Shown: one piece after another, positions 1 through 11,000 of the stretch
Position numbering within the stretch: the stretch's first letter is position 1
Layout: every line of letters begins with the position of its first letter
Assembly (NCBI GenBank): GCA_023974075.1
Contig: CM043793.1
Location: 7,496,788-7,560,787 of the forward strand
DNA length: 64,000 nucleotides
DNA from: Chaenocephalus aceratus
Taxonomy: Eukaryota > Chordata > Actinopteri > Perciformes > Channichthyidae
Direction of reading: 5' to 3'
The notes under the pieces: generated by a model
The model's input: the letters and a program-made list of their open reading frames with translations, nothing else
Told to the model about the DNA's origin: nothing
Databases searched by the model: none
Program-made: the position numbers and the translations under genes

Positions 1-348
1 AAACAGCATGGCTTACTATTCAATCCGTCTACCTTTAAACTTTTTGGGTTTAGGCAGCACGGATTTTTCCTCTGTCTCAGACGTACCTCCTACCCACGGT
101 CGTAATAAGCCCACGGAGGGCCATTATTACGCCTCGGGTGGACAGCACTGCACACACCTCCGCTCATCCCTTAGTGATGTTGAGCGTGAACGCGCAGTTT
201 ACGAGTCTTCTCCTAAACGGCGACATATTGAGAGCCTGTGTGAAATGCAGCGTGTGGAGGGCTCTGGCGTGGTTTTCCACCAACCACAGCACATCCAGAG
301 AATGTACGGTGTACACCCGGCGCTATCAGAGTACTGTATGTACTCAGG

Positions 349-1193
349 GTGGCGGCGCGTGTGTCTGATGGACAGATGGATGAGCAAGCGGATGGGCAGA
401 GGGTAGTCTCTGCAGTTCGCCTCTCCCCCCCGCAGTTCTTCAGGATACAGGGAACCCTGTTATCCCGGGAACAGTGTCTCGCGCTCCGTGCAGAGCGGCA
501 GGAACTCTTGTTAAAAGAAAGCTTTTTTTCCAGGGTTCCTCATGGGGAAGAAAATCAGGGTTTTTTACTCCCGGTATTTTCTGTTCCCGAAGGAGACGGG
601 GCGGGGGGAATGAGACCCATCCTCGATCTGTCAGTGTCCAACAAGGGAATGGCCTTTTCCCATGCTGACGATCAAACAGGTGCTGGAGTGTGTTCACCAG
701 GGAGGTGCACATCCATAGTCCTGAAGGATGCATTCCTCCAAGTAACCATCATCCCGAAACACAGAATGTCCTGCGTTTCTCATTCCTGGCTCCACGCACT
801 TTTTCAAGTGGGTGGAGACGGTTGGAGCAGCTACTCAGAATGGGGATGAGAGTGTTATTTTACCTGGACGACCGGCTGTGGCTGGCTCGCTCCAGGAAGG
901 GAGGAAGCGGCTTACAGACGATACAGTTCGTATCTCATCTGTCAAACCTGGGTTTCATTATCAACTGGAAGAAGAGCTGTCCTCGTCCCTCCCAGGTTAT
1001 CTTTTTAACTGGGAGTGGAATTGAACTCAGCCCTCATGAGAGCGCGACTCTCACAGCGGAGAGGGGAGAAAGTGACAGCTCTCGTCCGGCGCGTCACACC
1101 CCACGGGGCGGTGACACCCCTCTCCGTGATGCAGCTGTTAGGCATGATATCAGCTGGTCACGTGGTGATTCCCCTGGGTCTCCTTCACAGTGA
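349..1193 (+). pseudogene. DIRS-1 reverse transcriptase, frameshifted
   Basis: The RT is spread over overlapping frames 349-849 and 690-1193. Visible: PILDLSVSNKG (fingers), VLKDAFLQVTI (degenerate form of the usual DLKDAYFH motif, catalytic Asp retained), and FYLDDRLWLA containing the catalytic DD pair at about 857-870. Frame changes between these motifs make it non-functional. It is followed directly by the RNase H region. Confidence 0.85.
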
Positions 1194-1349
1194 AGAGACT
1201 CCAGAGGTGGTTTATTCGCCTGTGCATCGACCCCGTGCGTCAGAGGAGACACATGGTGTACATTCCTCCTTCCGTGGTTTTGGATTTGACCCACTGGAAA
1301 AATCTCCACGTCCTGTCAGTGGGGGTGCCACTGAGCAGAGAGACGTCAC

Positions 1350-1600
1350 ACACCGCAGTGTTCACAGACGCATCTCTCGCAGGCTGAGGAACGTGCATGT
1401 CGCAGGCAGTGGGGGGACAGTGGCTGGCTCACATGTCTCTCCATATAACGTGCTGGAATTACTCTCCGTATGGAAAGTGCTCCAGCACTTCGTCCCGTTG
1501 CTGTACAATCAACATGTGTTGATTCAAACAGACAACAAAGCAGCGGCGGCCTACATAAATCGCCAGGTAGATGTTCGATCAGCGCAGCTGCTGAACACAC
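1350..1600 (+). pseudogene. DIRS-1 RNase H, frameshifted
   Basis: VFTDASLAG (about 1361-1387) and VLIQTDNKAAAAYINRQ (about 1516-1566) are the RNase H motifs usual in DIRS elements. They lie in different frames and the first is followed by a stop. The copy appears to be deleted shortly after the second motif. Confidence 0.78.
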
Positions 1601-1689
1601 ATCCTACACAGCCAAATGGACAGCGTTCCGTTTGGTGTGCAGGGAAAAGCCTGGACCCCGTTGTGCCCCCTGCCTCGTGCTGTCGTTCC

Positions 1690-2550
1690 TCCAGCTGTTG
1701 CTGGACAGGAATTGGCTTATAGCACGGTAAAAACATATGCTGCTGCCATTTCATCTTGCCACGTAGGTTTGGGGTCAGCACGGTGTTTAGTCACCCTCTG
1801 ACAAAACGTTTTCTACGGGGAGCACAGAGACTCCGACATGTGTCATGCGCTTTGGCGCCTCAATGGGGTTTTGGCTTTAGTGTTACGCGCACTGAGTAAA
1901 GCTCCATTTGAACCTTTAGATCAGGTTCCCCTGAAGTTCTTGTCAGCCAAAGTAGCTCTGCTCTTGGCTCTGACATCAGCTAAAGGGTGAGTGATTTTTC
2001 TGCTCTCTCTGTGGCTCCGTCATGTCTCCGGATCCAAGGAGATGGCAGTTCAGCTGTGTTGCGCCCTAACCCGGCTTTTATGCCAAAGGTCATCACAAGC
2101 TCGTTTAGATCGAGAGTGATAACCTTGGAGGGCTTCTTTCCTCCTCCTCACACATCAGAGGAGGAAGCCACATCTCATCTCCTCTGTCCTGTACGTGCGC
2201 TGTCATTTTATATTGCACGCACAGCCATGTTGCGCAAGTCTCAGCGCCTGTTTGTGCATTACAGAGAGCACTCAATAGGGCAGCCTCTATCTGCACAGCG
2301 GCTGTCACACTGGCTGGGTGAGGCTGTGTCACAGGCGTATGTCTACTCTGGGGTGGATCCCCCAGAAAACATCAAAGCGCACAGCACCAGAGGAATTTCA
2401 ACCTCTATGGCATTGCATGGAGGAATGACAGTGGAAGACATTTGCAATGCTGCATCTTGGTCTTCCCCCTGTTCTTTTATTCATTTTTATTTGAGGGATG
2501 TCTCCCATTCCTCTCTTACACATTCAGTACTGAGTGTCCTGTCAGATTGA
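1690..2550 (+). pseudogene. DIRS-1 tyrosine recombinase
   Basis: An N-terminal piece (TVKTYAAAISSCHVG at about 1728-1770) is followed after stops by an open 187-codon frame 1987-2550. This has LRPNP, a HSTRG box (catalytic His and Arg) and FIHFYLRDV with the candidate nucleophile Tyr, in the order of the DIRS YR family. These enzymes integrate circular cDNA without target duplication. The catalytic half looks nearly intact although the N-terminus is broken. Confidence 0.85.
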
Positions 2551-2961
2551 GTAATGTCAGGGACTAAACGGCGTGCCCTCTCTCCTGCCTATTGGCATTC
2601 AGAGAGCTGCCCCTTTTGCCCCTCTTTTATAGTTTTAACAAGTGGGATTTGTTTATCTCTACTTTTTTTTTTAAACGACGGGTATTCACCTTCATTCCCT
2701 TAAAGAGAATATTCATTTGGAATAATGCCATATTTCCAGGGACTGTGATGCTCCTTTCTTTTTCGCATGGGTTATTAATTGAGAAGATGTGTTTTTGTGC
2801 TTCTGGTTACGGACGGACCAGTGGGGCGTGGACTACATCCTGCTTCGCCCTTAACCCAATAGCGATAGCCTTAGAGGGCGAAGCCTCATACGAAATAGGA
2901 CTGAGGTTACGTACTGTAACCCAGCTTCTATGAGTATAGGCGCAGCCCTCTAAGGTTCGGA

Positions 2962-3017
2962 CCCACTGGCTCCCCACTGGCTCCCCACTGGCTCCCCACT
3001 GGCTCCCCACTGGCTCC
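2962..3017. repeat. 11-bp tandem repeat in DIRS-1 untranslated end
   Basis: Five consecutive copies of the unit ctccccactgg lie just beyond the complementary region. They appear to be a local expansion within this copy. Confidence 0.9.
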
Positions 3018-3208
3018 GCGAATAGCTGAAGAAAAGCTGTTTGTGTGGGAGCAGTTGGACGGGCCATCTTCCTATTTATACGGAAGTGAGCCTGGAGGTG
3101 GGGCCCACGTCATAGGTGGGCGTGGATTAAGTCTGTCAGTGCTGCACACGTGCAGTGGGATTACCCAATAGTGATAGCCTTAGAGGGCGAAGCCTATACT
3201 CATAGAAG

Positions 3209-4361
3209 CAGTGGCGAGCCGTGACTTTTATACCTAGGCCCTCTGACCCCCCTTCCCTCGAAAAAAAAGAAGAGATATTACGTCACAGCGTATACTTCAG
3301 CGGAATATCAAAACAGCGACCCGGGGTGCAAAACGCATCAATGACAGCGACCCTCTACCACACAGAACAACACCATTTATATAAACACCTATCATGACAG
3401 GGCACCCACAGCCAAGTAGCAATTACAAATGAATTAAGTCGGCACGGCGGCCCACATTGAAAAAAGGCCTACCTTTGATGACAAATCACTGAAACACAAA
3501 GTCCATCCTCCTGTCCTTTTGGATGAAGCACTTGCGGGTCATTCAGCTGATCCTTTGCCACTCCAGTTTATCATTATAACTCAATCTTGAAAATGACTCG
3601 GTTCATAATTTCGCAACGATGTCATCACTATCACTGAAGTGAGCCATCATGAACAAACTTATGCTAATTATAGATATATCGATCATAAATCTATCGTTTA
3701 GATTTATGATTCGAAAATAATAAAAGTAGGGTAGACATGTGGATATTATCCGTCTGAACTAAACGTGCATGTATCTAACAGGTTCGTTTTCCACAGACCT
3801 TATTTCGAGCTATTTTCCAAAATCCTATGGAGAAATCCCACTGCTTTCTGTCGAGGGAATCCGAGCGAAGCTTACTTCCGTGTTTTAGGACGCGTCACTG
3901 CACCACTTGCATAGACATAGACCTCACAGCGGGCGGAACTTGTCATAAAGTCCGCGAAAAGAAAGCCCGCCCATTTAGAGGGAAGATATGATTGGTCAAT
4001 TGTACTGTCATTTGACATTACTCTCTCGTTGAGTTACTATAGCTGGCCCTCTGTGAATGTAGAGAGGGACCAACAAGCCCTCCCGTCTTCACATAACTCG
4101 CAGAGACGCATTTAACCCTTCACATTCCAACAGAAACTGAACAGGGAGATTCGAAGGAATTATTTCTTTGGAAATATTATTTTAAATACAATTAAATCAA
4201 GTTATTTTTGGTAAAAACTAATGAAAAATTTAACAACAAAAAAATATTTTAAAAGATATTTTTAAAAAAACGTTTTTTTTTTTTTAATGTTTCAAATATT
4301 ATTTTTTAGAATATCTTAGGCCCTCACAGAGGGCCTAGAGGGCCCTGACGGCTCGCCACTG
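3209..4361. mobile_element. hAT MITE in DIRS-1 terminus, TSD CATAGAAG
   Basis: Ends are CAGTGGCGAGCCGT and its complement, flanked on both sides by the 8-bp duplication catagaag (3201-3208 and 4362-4369). Subterminal CTAGGCCCTCTG motifs are also inverted. Interior is AT-rich at the right with no transposase, so it is non-autonomous. Removing it with one duplication restores the DIRS right terminal repeat. Confidence 0.93.
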
Positions 4362-4595
4362 CATAGAAGCTGGGTTACAGTATGTAACCTCAGTCTCAAG
4401 TATACCATTTTAGTTGTGTATTTTTCATCCATGCATAAGATCATGAGTGCGTAATAATGTTTTTACTATTGTAATTTGTTTATCTGTATATCTTAAAATG
4501 ACAGGGAGAGATGCAAACACTGATTGTTCAACTTAATGTCAAACATGTTTGTGTACTGTCGTTGTGGCTCAGTCACCCTCAGTTGATGTCAGTAT

Positions 4596-4782
<187 letters not shown>

Positions 4783-4873
4783 CTGATTGGCTGTGACATA
4801 TGAGACCAGGGGGCTCAGCAGAAACTCCCACATGCAGGTGAGGGAGCAGAGGATCAGGCTGCAGGGTCAGTTC

Positions 4874-4916
<43 letters not shown>

Positions 4917-4918
4917 GG
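4874..4918. repeat. (CAGA)n tetranucleotide repeat
   Basis: About 11 units of acag/caga, 50 bp before the exon 1 ATG and probably within the 5' untranslated region. It contains no stop in the exon 1 frame. Confidence 0.93.
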
Positions 4919-4967
4919 ACGTCCTGCACGACAGACAGGTGTTTGGTTGGCTAAAAAACTGTTGGGC

Positions 4968-5053
4968 ATGATATCAGAACAGTGTGTGAAGCTGCAAGAA
5001 GACGCCAGGAAGTATAACAGAAGAAATGCAAAGACCGAGGACCGAGATTATCA
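4968..5053 (+). CDS. gramd2b: gramd2b exon 1 (start codon)
   Basis: ATG at 4968, 28 codons plus 2 nt, followed by the donor gtaagt. It encodes a Lys/Arg/Glu-rich polar N-terminus ([16 protein letters not shown]...). This part of the family is poorly conserved, so the exon rests on the ATG, the strong donor and phase 2 agreement with exon 2. It is the least certain of the 14 exons. Confidence 0.7.
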
Positions 5054-8000
5054 GTAAGTTTGTGACTTGTGTAAGTTCCTTGTAGGAATAAACAATTGTA
5101 ATATGAGTAGTAGTGTTTGCATGCTGACATTAGGGCTAGTTAGCAGTATACCTCTATGAGAAACTAAAGTCAGCTAATGGTTGCTAAACAGAAAACAAAA
5201 TCATATATTTGTTGGTTGTAGATGACTAAATCTGCTACTTTTATATAATGATATATCACTGTTAATGGGTTATTAGTGAATTGTGGGCTTTATTTGTATG
5301 TGTGTGTGCCAGAGAGTGCCTTCATTGACTGATAGTGTTGAAAGGGGGAAGGACATTGCCTCATAGTTCCGCGGCCGGAGTCGAACCAACTTAGTTATTT
5401 CAATAATGAAAACAGTTAGTTGCAACTGCACAGCGCCACTACATTACCTCATGAAAGATAATGCATCTTTATCACTGTTTACAGTCTGATAAGTAACAGA
5501 AACAAGCCACGTCAAAGTCAAGATATGTTTTAGGTCATTAAGATACAGACTCTCCATTAAATAGTTTGTTCATTCGAGGTTGATTTAGTTAACTATTACA
5601 ATCAACACATTCTTTAGAATTAATGAATAAAACATGTTATGAATTATTGTCAGCATTCTTTTAAATCATCTTACAGTCTTATATCTCTGAAAGGCATGGT
5701 TTATGGGTTCAGGTGCATGAGTTTACTATTTATGGAGTTCAACATTATGATAGTCATGTTTTTTTCTTTCTTCGTGCTTATTGCTGTTCTCTACGGTGGT
5801 GGAAATGTTAAAACGCGCAACAACGGCTCAATAAATTGTCATTAGGAGAAACACGCTGCTCTTTCAAAAAGGATATAAATATAAAAACACAATGTGCCAA
5901 AACACATGCAAATGAAGAAACATCTTTACCAAATTGACAGATTTACTAAAAATACTGCATCAACTAAATGCTGTAAATAAATAACGCAACACAACCGAAA
6001 AGTGATGCACACAGCTGGGACCAGAGTTGATGATGTTGATGATGAGTTGTTGTTGTTCAGGGATTATAAAGTTGGCCCACTGTCACTGTTGGCAGCAGTG
6101 GCGTAACTATTGACGGTGCAGCCGGTGCAACGCACTGCGACCCAGAGCCGGCCAGGGGCCCATATATTTATTTTTTAATATATCTTTTTTTGGGGGAGGG
6201 CCCAATGGCATTGACCGGTTCACAGTCTTCAAAGTAACCAAGCAACCTTAATTCATTTCTAATTTGTCTGTCCAATGACCTTGCTCCCTTTCATGTCATG
6301 TGATACATTACATTATATTACATTGCATTTAGCTGACGCTTTTATCCAAAGCGACTTACAATAAGTACATTCGACCAGGAAGACACAACCTTGAGGAAAA
6401 CAGAATCATATAAGTACATCAGGTTTCATAGAGCCAATCAGTTCAAGTGCTACTCAACTGGCTTTAGATAAGCCAGTCCTTTATTAGTATATAAGTGCTC
6501 TGTTAGCAGTTCTTTGTTAGTCATTCTATCGCTCGAAGTGGAGTCGAAAGAGATGAGTTTTCAGTCTGCGCCGGAAGGTGTGTAAGCTTTCTGCCGTCCT
6601 GATGTCAATAGGGAGCTCATTCCACCATTTAGGAGCCAGGATAGCAAACCCACGTGTTTTTGCTAATGGGAACTTGGGTCCCCCTCGCAGTGAGGGTGCA
6701 GCGAGTCGTTTGGCTGATGCAGAGCGAAGTGCACGCGCTGGGGTGTACGGTTTAACCATGTCCTGGATGTAGGAAGGGCCAGATCCATTCGCAGCATGGT
6801 ACGCAAGTACCAGTGTCTTGAAGTGAATTCTAGCAGCTACTGGAAGCCAGTGGAGGGAGCGGAGGAGCGGAGTGGTGTGGGAACATTTAGGAAGGTTGAA
6901 GACCAGACGAGCCGCTGCATTCTGGATGAGCTGCAGAGGTCGGATGGCACATGCAGGTAGACCAGCCAGGAGGGAGTTGCAGTAGTCTAGGCGTGAGATG
7001 ACGAGAGCCTGGGCCAGAACCTGCGTCGCTTTCTGGGTCAGCTGGGGACGTATCCTCCTGATGTTGGAAAGCGTGTATCTGCAGCAGCGGGTTGTAGCAG
7101 CGATATTTGCAGTGAAGGACAGGTTGTTATCTAGGGTCACGCCCAGATTCCTTGCAGTCTGAGTCGGGGAAACAACAGAGGTGCTGATGTTGATAGTCAG
7201 GTCAAGAGAGGGACAATCTTTTCCCGGAAGGAAAAGCACTTCAGTTTTGTCAAGGTTGAGCTTGAGGTGATGAGCGGACATCCACTGAGAGATGTCAGCT
7301 AAACAAGCAGAGATGCGTGCGACGACCTGGGTCTCTGAGCGGGGAAAGGACAGAATTAGTTGGGTGTCGTCAGCGTAGCAGTGGTATGAAAAACCATGCG
7401 GGCTAATGACAGATCCGAGCGAGTTTGTGTACAGGGAGAAGAGGAGGGGACCAAGAACAGAGCCCTGAGGGACCCCTGTAGTTAATTGACAAGGGTCGGA
7501 CTCGGACTCTCTCCAAGTTACCCTGTAGGTGCGGTCTGTGAGGTATGAGGTGAGGAGGGAAAGTGCAGAGCCTGAAACTATACTATATGATACCTTGCGT
7601 GATGAGCAAACCATTTAATCAACCTCAAAAGTTATAGGTACTGTAGCTAGCAGCAGCAAGTTCGGCAGCATTATAAAAAATGTAATAGCTTGCATTTATA
7701 ATGTACAGCAAACCAAAGCACAAGAGCGGTGCTCAAAAGAGAAAGGACAAGAGAGAACAAGGAGATGTAACGGCTAAACTGACGAAATTAGACCGTTTTT
7801 TTTTTGTCATACATCGTCCTCGAAATCTCGATTAATTCTGTAAATTGATTGTGTGATTAATTCGCTGTGCCGTTGTCAGGCTGTGGTGGTCCGAGGCTAG
7901 GGCAGGCTGTTGTTGATAGCCTACATGTGGCGCTTCTGAGTGGTTGTGTGTGTCCGTGTGTGTGAGCGCATCAGCGTGCGCTTATGTTTGGTGCGATAGG

Positions 8001-11000
8001 GAAGGCCCCAAAACAATATTTGCACCGGGGCCAATCACAACCTTGTTACGCCACTGGTTGGCAGAGTTAGCCTGTTGCATAATTGTCAGTGTTTCGTCAG
8101 TGAAATGACTAGGTTAGCTTCATTAGCTAGCTAGCTTACAGCCGATCTGCAATAATATCAGAAGGAATCAAAATAAGCCAATAAAACCTGTATTTTAGGT
8201 TTCAGCTGGCCAACCTTATATTCCCCAAAGTCAATAAGCTCTCCGGTCCCAGCTGTGTGCATCCCTTTTAGCAGTGTTTTATTTATACAGCGCTTCTAGT
8301 AAACGCTGTGCATGTTTTGTGAAGTTAGTGTATGTTTACAATTTGCAATGCTTTTGAAAGTGCAGCAAGTTTCTCCTAATGTCGTTTTTTTGGGGCCGTT
8401 GTAGCGCGTTTGCAAGGGCCGGCCACTGTAGATAGTTCAATGGTTTTTGTCAGTTTTGCTTGTCTCTCTATTGTTGCTTCATGGTTCTTGCACTTCATAA
8501 ACTGATTATTGGATATTGTGGCTCTATTATGGTGGTGCTAATGTTTGGCTGTTTCCTTTGCCCTAGCTTCAGACTGTTTTATTTCTGCTTTTGTTGCTGA
8601 AAATGAGCAAACTGGCACATTTACAGAAATGTGAATTATTGTGGGTTGTCCTTATAATATCTGCTTTAGCATCAGGCTCAAAACATCAGTGTCACTCAGA
8701 CCCTAATGAAGCCCTTTATATCTATAATACTTAACAGTTGCTCATGTGTGTGTGTGAAGTTATTTATATGCAGTGTGAGGTGCAGTTGATCTCTCACACA
8801 GATATTTCTATTAAAGTGTTTTGAATTTAGACATCAGAAAGAAAACTGAAATACCTTAGTGTCAAACGTGGCTGTTCAGTTTACATTCAGTCCTTTATAA
8901 TTAGAGTGTGTCTAATATGTTAATAAACTGGCACTACAACTTTGCTCTCAGCAGCAGCAATACCTTTTAAACTGTAATGGCAATTTTAACTGTTCCAATG
9001 TCCTATTCTTTTATTGCCATTACTTCACAGGAGGGTTGAGTGATCCAGACGCAGACACAAACAGATTCATTTCCGGTCTTTTGCTGCAGTTTAGAATGAT
9101 GTTTTATTTAGTGTTTACATACCAAGGTTTAATTACAGTCAATAGTTGTGTATGAGCATCTGGTGGGCTGGTGGAATCGGTGTGCTCTTCCTCCTGTGTC
9201 CTGTCCTTTCCTGTCACCTGTGACCCCTTTTATACACCCTGTGCAGCTAAACCCTGCCACCAAGTGTTCAAAATAGTATTGCACTATAAATATAAATAAA
9301 GTAAACTGAGACGCCAACAACACCCATAAAATGGCTCCTAAACAATAAACATTTTGCACATTCTTCCTTTAACTTCATATTTTATATAGGTATTTTACAT
9401 ACGCTTTTTATGTTATATAAATTATTATTAATTTATTTTGTATTGCACATTCTTACTTTAACATCTCGTGATTATTATATATATTATACATTTTAAAAAA
9501 ACATGTTTATCTTTTATTAGACATTTGATTTCAGCTTCTCATGTTAATATAAATATCTTTGTTTAATTTTCTCACTTTAAAATATTTGTTTCTGTTTTAT
9601 TTAGATGATTCTTAATTAAGGACAACAATCCTGAAACCCATTTCCCCTGGCATAAATAAAGTACTCTGATTAAGTGAAGTTAAAGGGAATTCATATTAAA
9701 CCATTGTTGCTGAGTACAGTATTCATTCCTCTCTAATCTCCCATGTAGCACCTGCCTGATGCTGCTATATGAAGTGTCTCTGGTCGTGATGTCTGAATGT
9801 TGCTTTCTTGCTGTGTGTAGTTCAGATGTAGAAAACGTGGAGGAGCGGCAGAGATTTGAGAAGATGGTGGGCGACCCTCTGCAGGCCGTGGACCCGGAGC
9901 AACAGGAGCTGTCAGGCAGGAGGAAACACGCATTAGTCAGGTGAAGCACATTTAGTGTAAAACTAACCTGAGTCTGGAGCTGTTACTGTAAGTCAAAAAT
10001 AAAATTGCACGTAGCAGCTCAATATTTCCAGTTTACAGAACTTCACACCTGCATTTATTCTTTCTTTCTTTTTATTTGCCCAACAAATCCAACAAAGGAG
10101 CGGTTAGAAGTGAAATAGTTTGTTCTCGTTTCCCCTCTAAAATGCTCTTACAAATATGTATTTTTTCAACATAATATACATTTTGAATTTAAGATATGAA
10201 CATAAAATAGTGCTGAGGTTAGAAAACGGTTAGGGAATACTATCTAAAAAAATATAATAAAATATAATATATAATGTGTTGGACAGGTCGTGCAGCTTGG
10301 AAAATGTAATGAGCGTTATGGAATAAAGATATTTGATATGTTGTTTTTATGTAATTTCCCTTGGTGACCTGTTATAAATACTGTCATAAGTACATTAGAG
10401 TACAAAGGGCTTCAGACAAAAGGACAGTCATGTAAGGTGCAATATAATGTAATATAATAGTAAGCAATGTAATTCCTCCTTCTGTGCTGATCTGTCAGAT
10501 CAAAGACCTTCGACCACTCTCTGCTGACTCAGGTCCAGACAGAATCAGACCCGAAGATCGAGAGGAAGAAGTCTCACTACAGCCAGGTGAGCGCTCCGCG
10601 TTTTATAACAGCTGTGAACATTACAGCACGGCAGCAATCTCATCCAGCCGGGGGACGTCAGCTACCATATCTGATTAGCTGTTTTGCTTACTGTGGGATT
10701 TATTATTGTAATATACCAGAATCGTTGTCAACCTTACCTTATTTAAAGTGATATTAATATCACTTTAAATCATATATTATGTTTATTCTTGAAATGATTC
10801 TCAATGTGTTTTTCAATCATCAATCAAAATATCAAACTAAATCTACTTTATTGCAGCTTTTGAAATATAATCAATATTCACATTGTGCAGCTTTCCAATG
10901 TTCAAGCTTCACTCTGCATTATGCATAATGTGTGTGTGCGTGTGTGTGTTGTGTTTCAGATTTCGAAAAGCAATTGCCAGTACCATAAAATATTTAAGGA

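Larger units (their letters stand above)
1..4395 (+). mobile_element. DIRS-like retrotransposon no. 1, 3' part, decayed
   Basis: The window opens inside this element. In order on the + strand: reverse transcriptase fragments, RNase H, tyrosine recombinase, an internal complementary region around 2885-2960, and a right terminal repeat at 3160-3208 resuming at 4370-4395. The complementary region and right terminus share ggttacgtactgtaaccc in inverted form, the DIRS arrangement. The hAT MITE at 3209-4361 sits in the right terminus. Coding frames are broken in many places. The left terminus is outside the window. Confidence 0.88.
6096..8056. mobile_element. hAT element carrying an L2-like LINE, TSD GTTGGCAG
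   Basis: Ends cagtggcgtaac and gttacgccactg form a perfect 12-bp terminal inverted repeat, flanked by the 8-bp duplication gttggcag (6088-6095 and 8057-8064). The interior is largely the LINE at 6305-7616; what remains has no transposase, so this was a MITE before the LINE landed in it. Confidence 0.95.
5790..8435. mobile_element. Inverted-repeat element enclosing a hAT element
   Basis: Sequence at about 5800-6030 reappears inverted at about 8240-8425: the blocks cattaggagaaac...gctgc, gatgcacacagctgggacc and aacgcgc-aacaacgg occur on opposite strands. The interior holds the hAT element 6096-8056. I could not fix the target duplication, so the outer limits are approximate. No transposase is seen. 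Confidence 0.65.
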
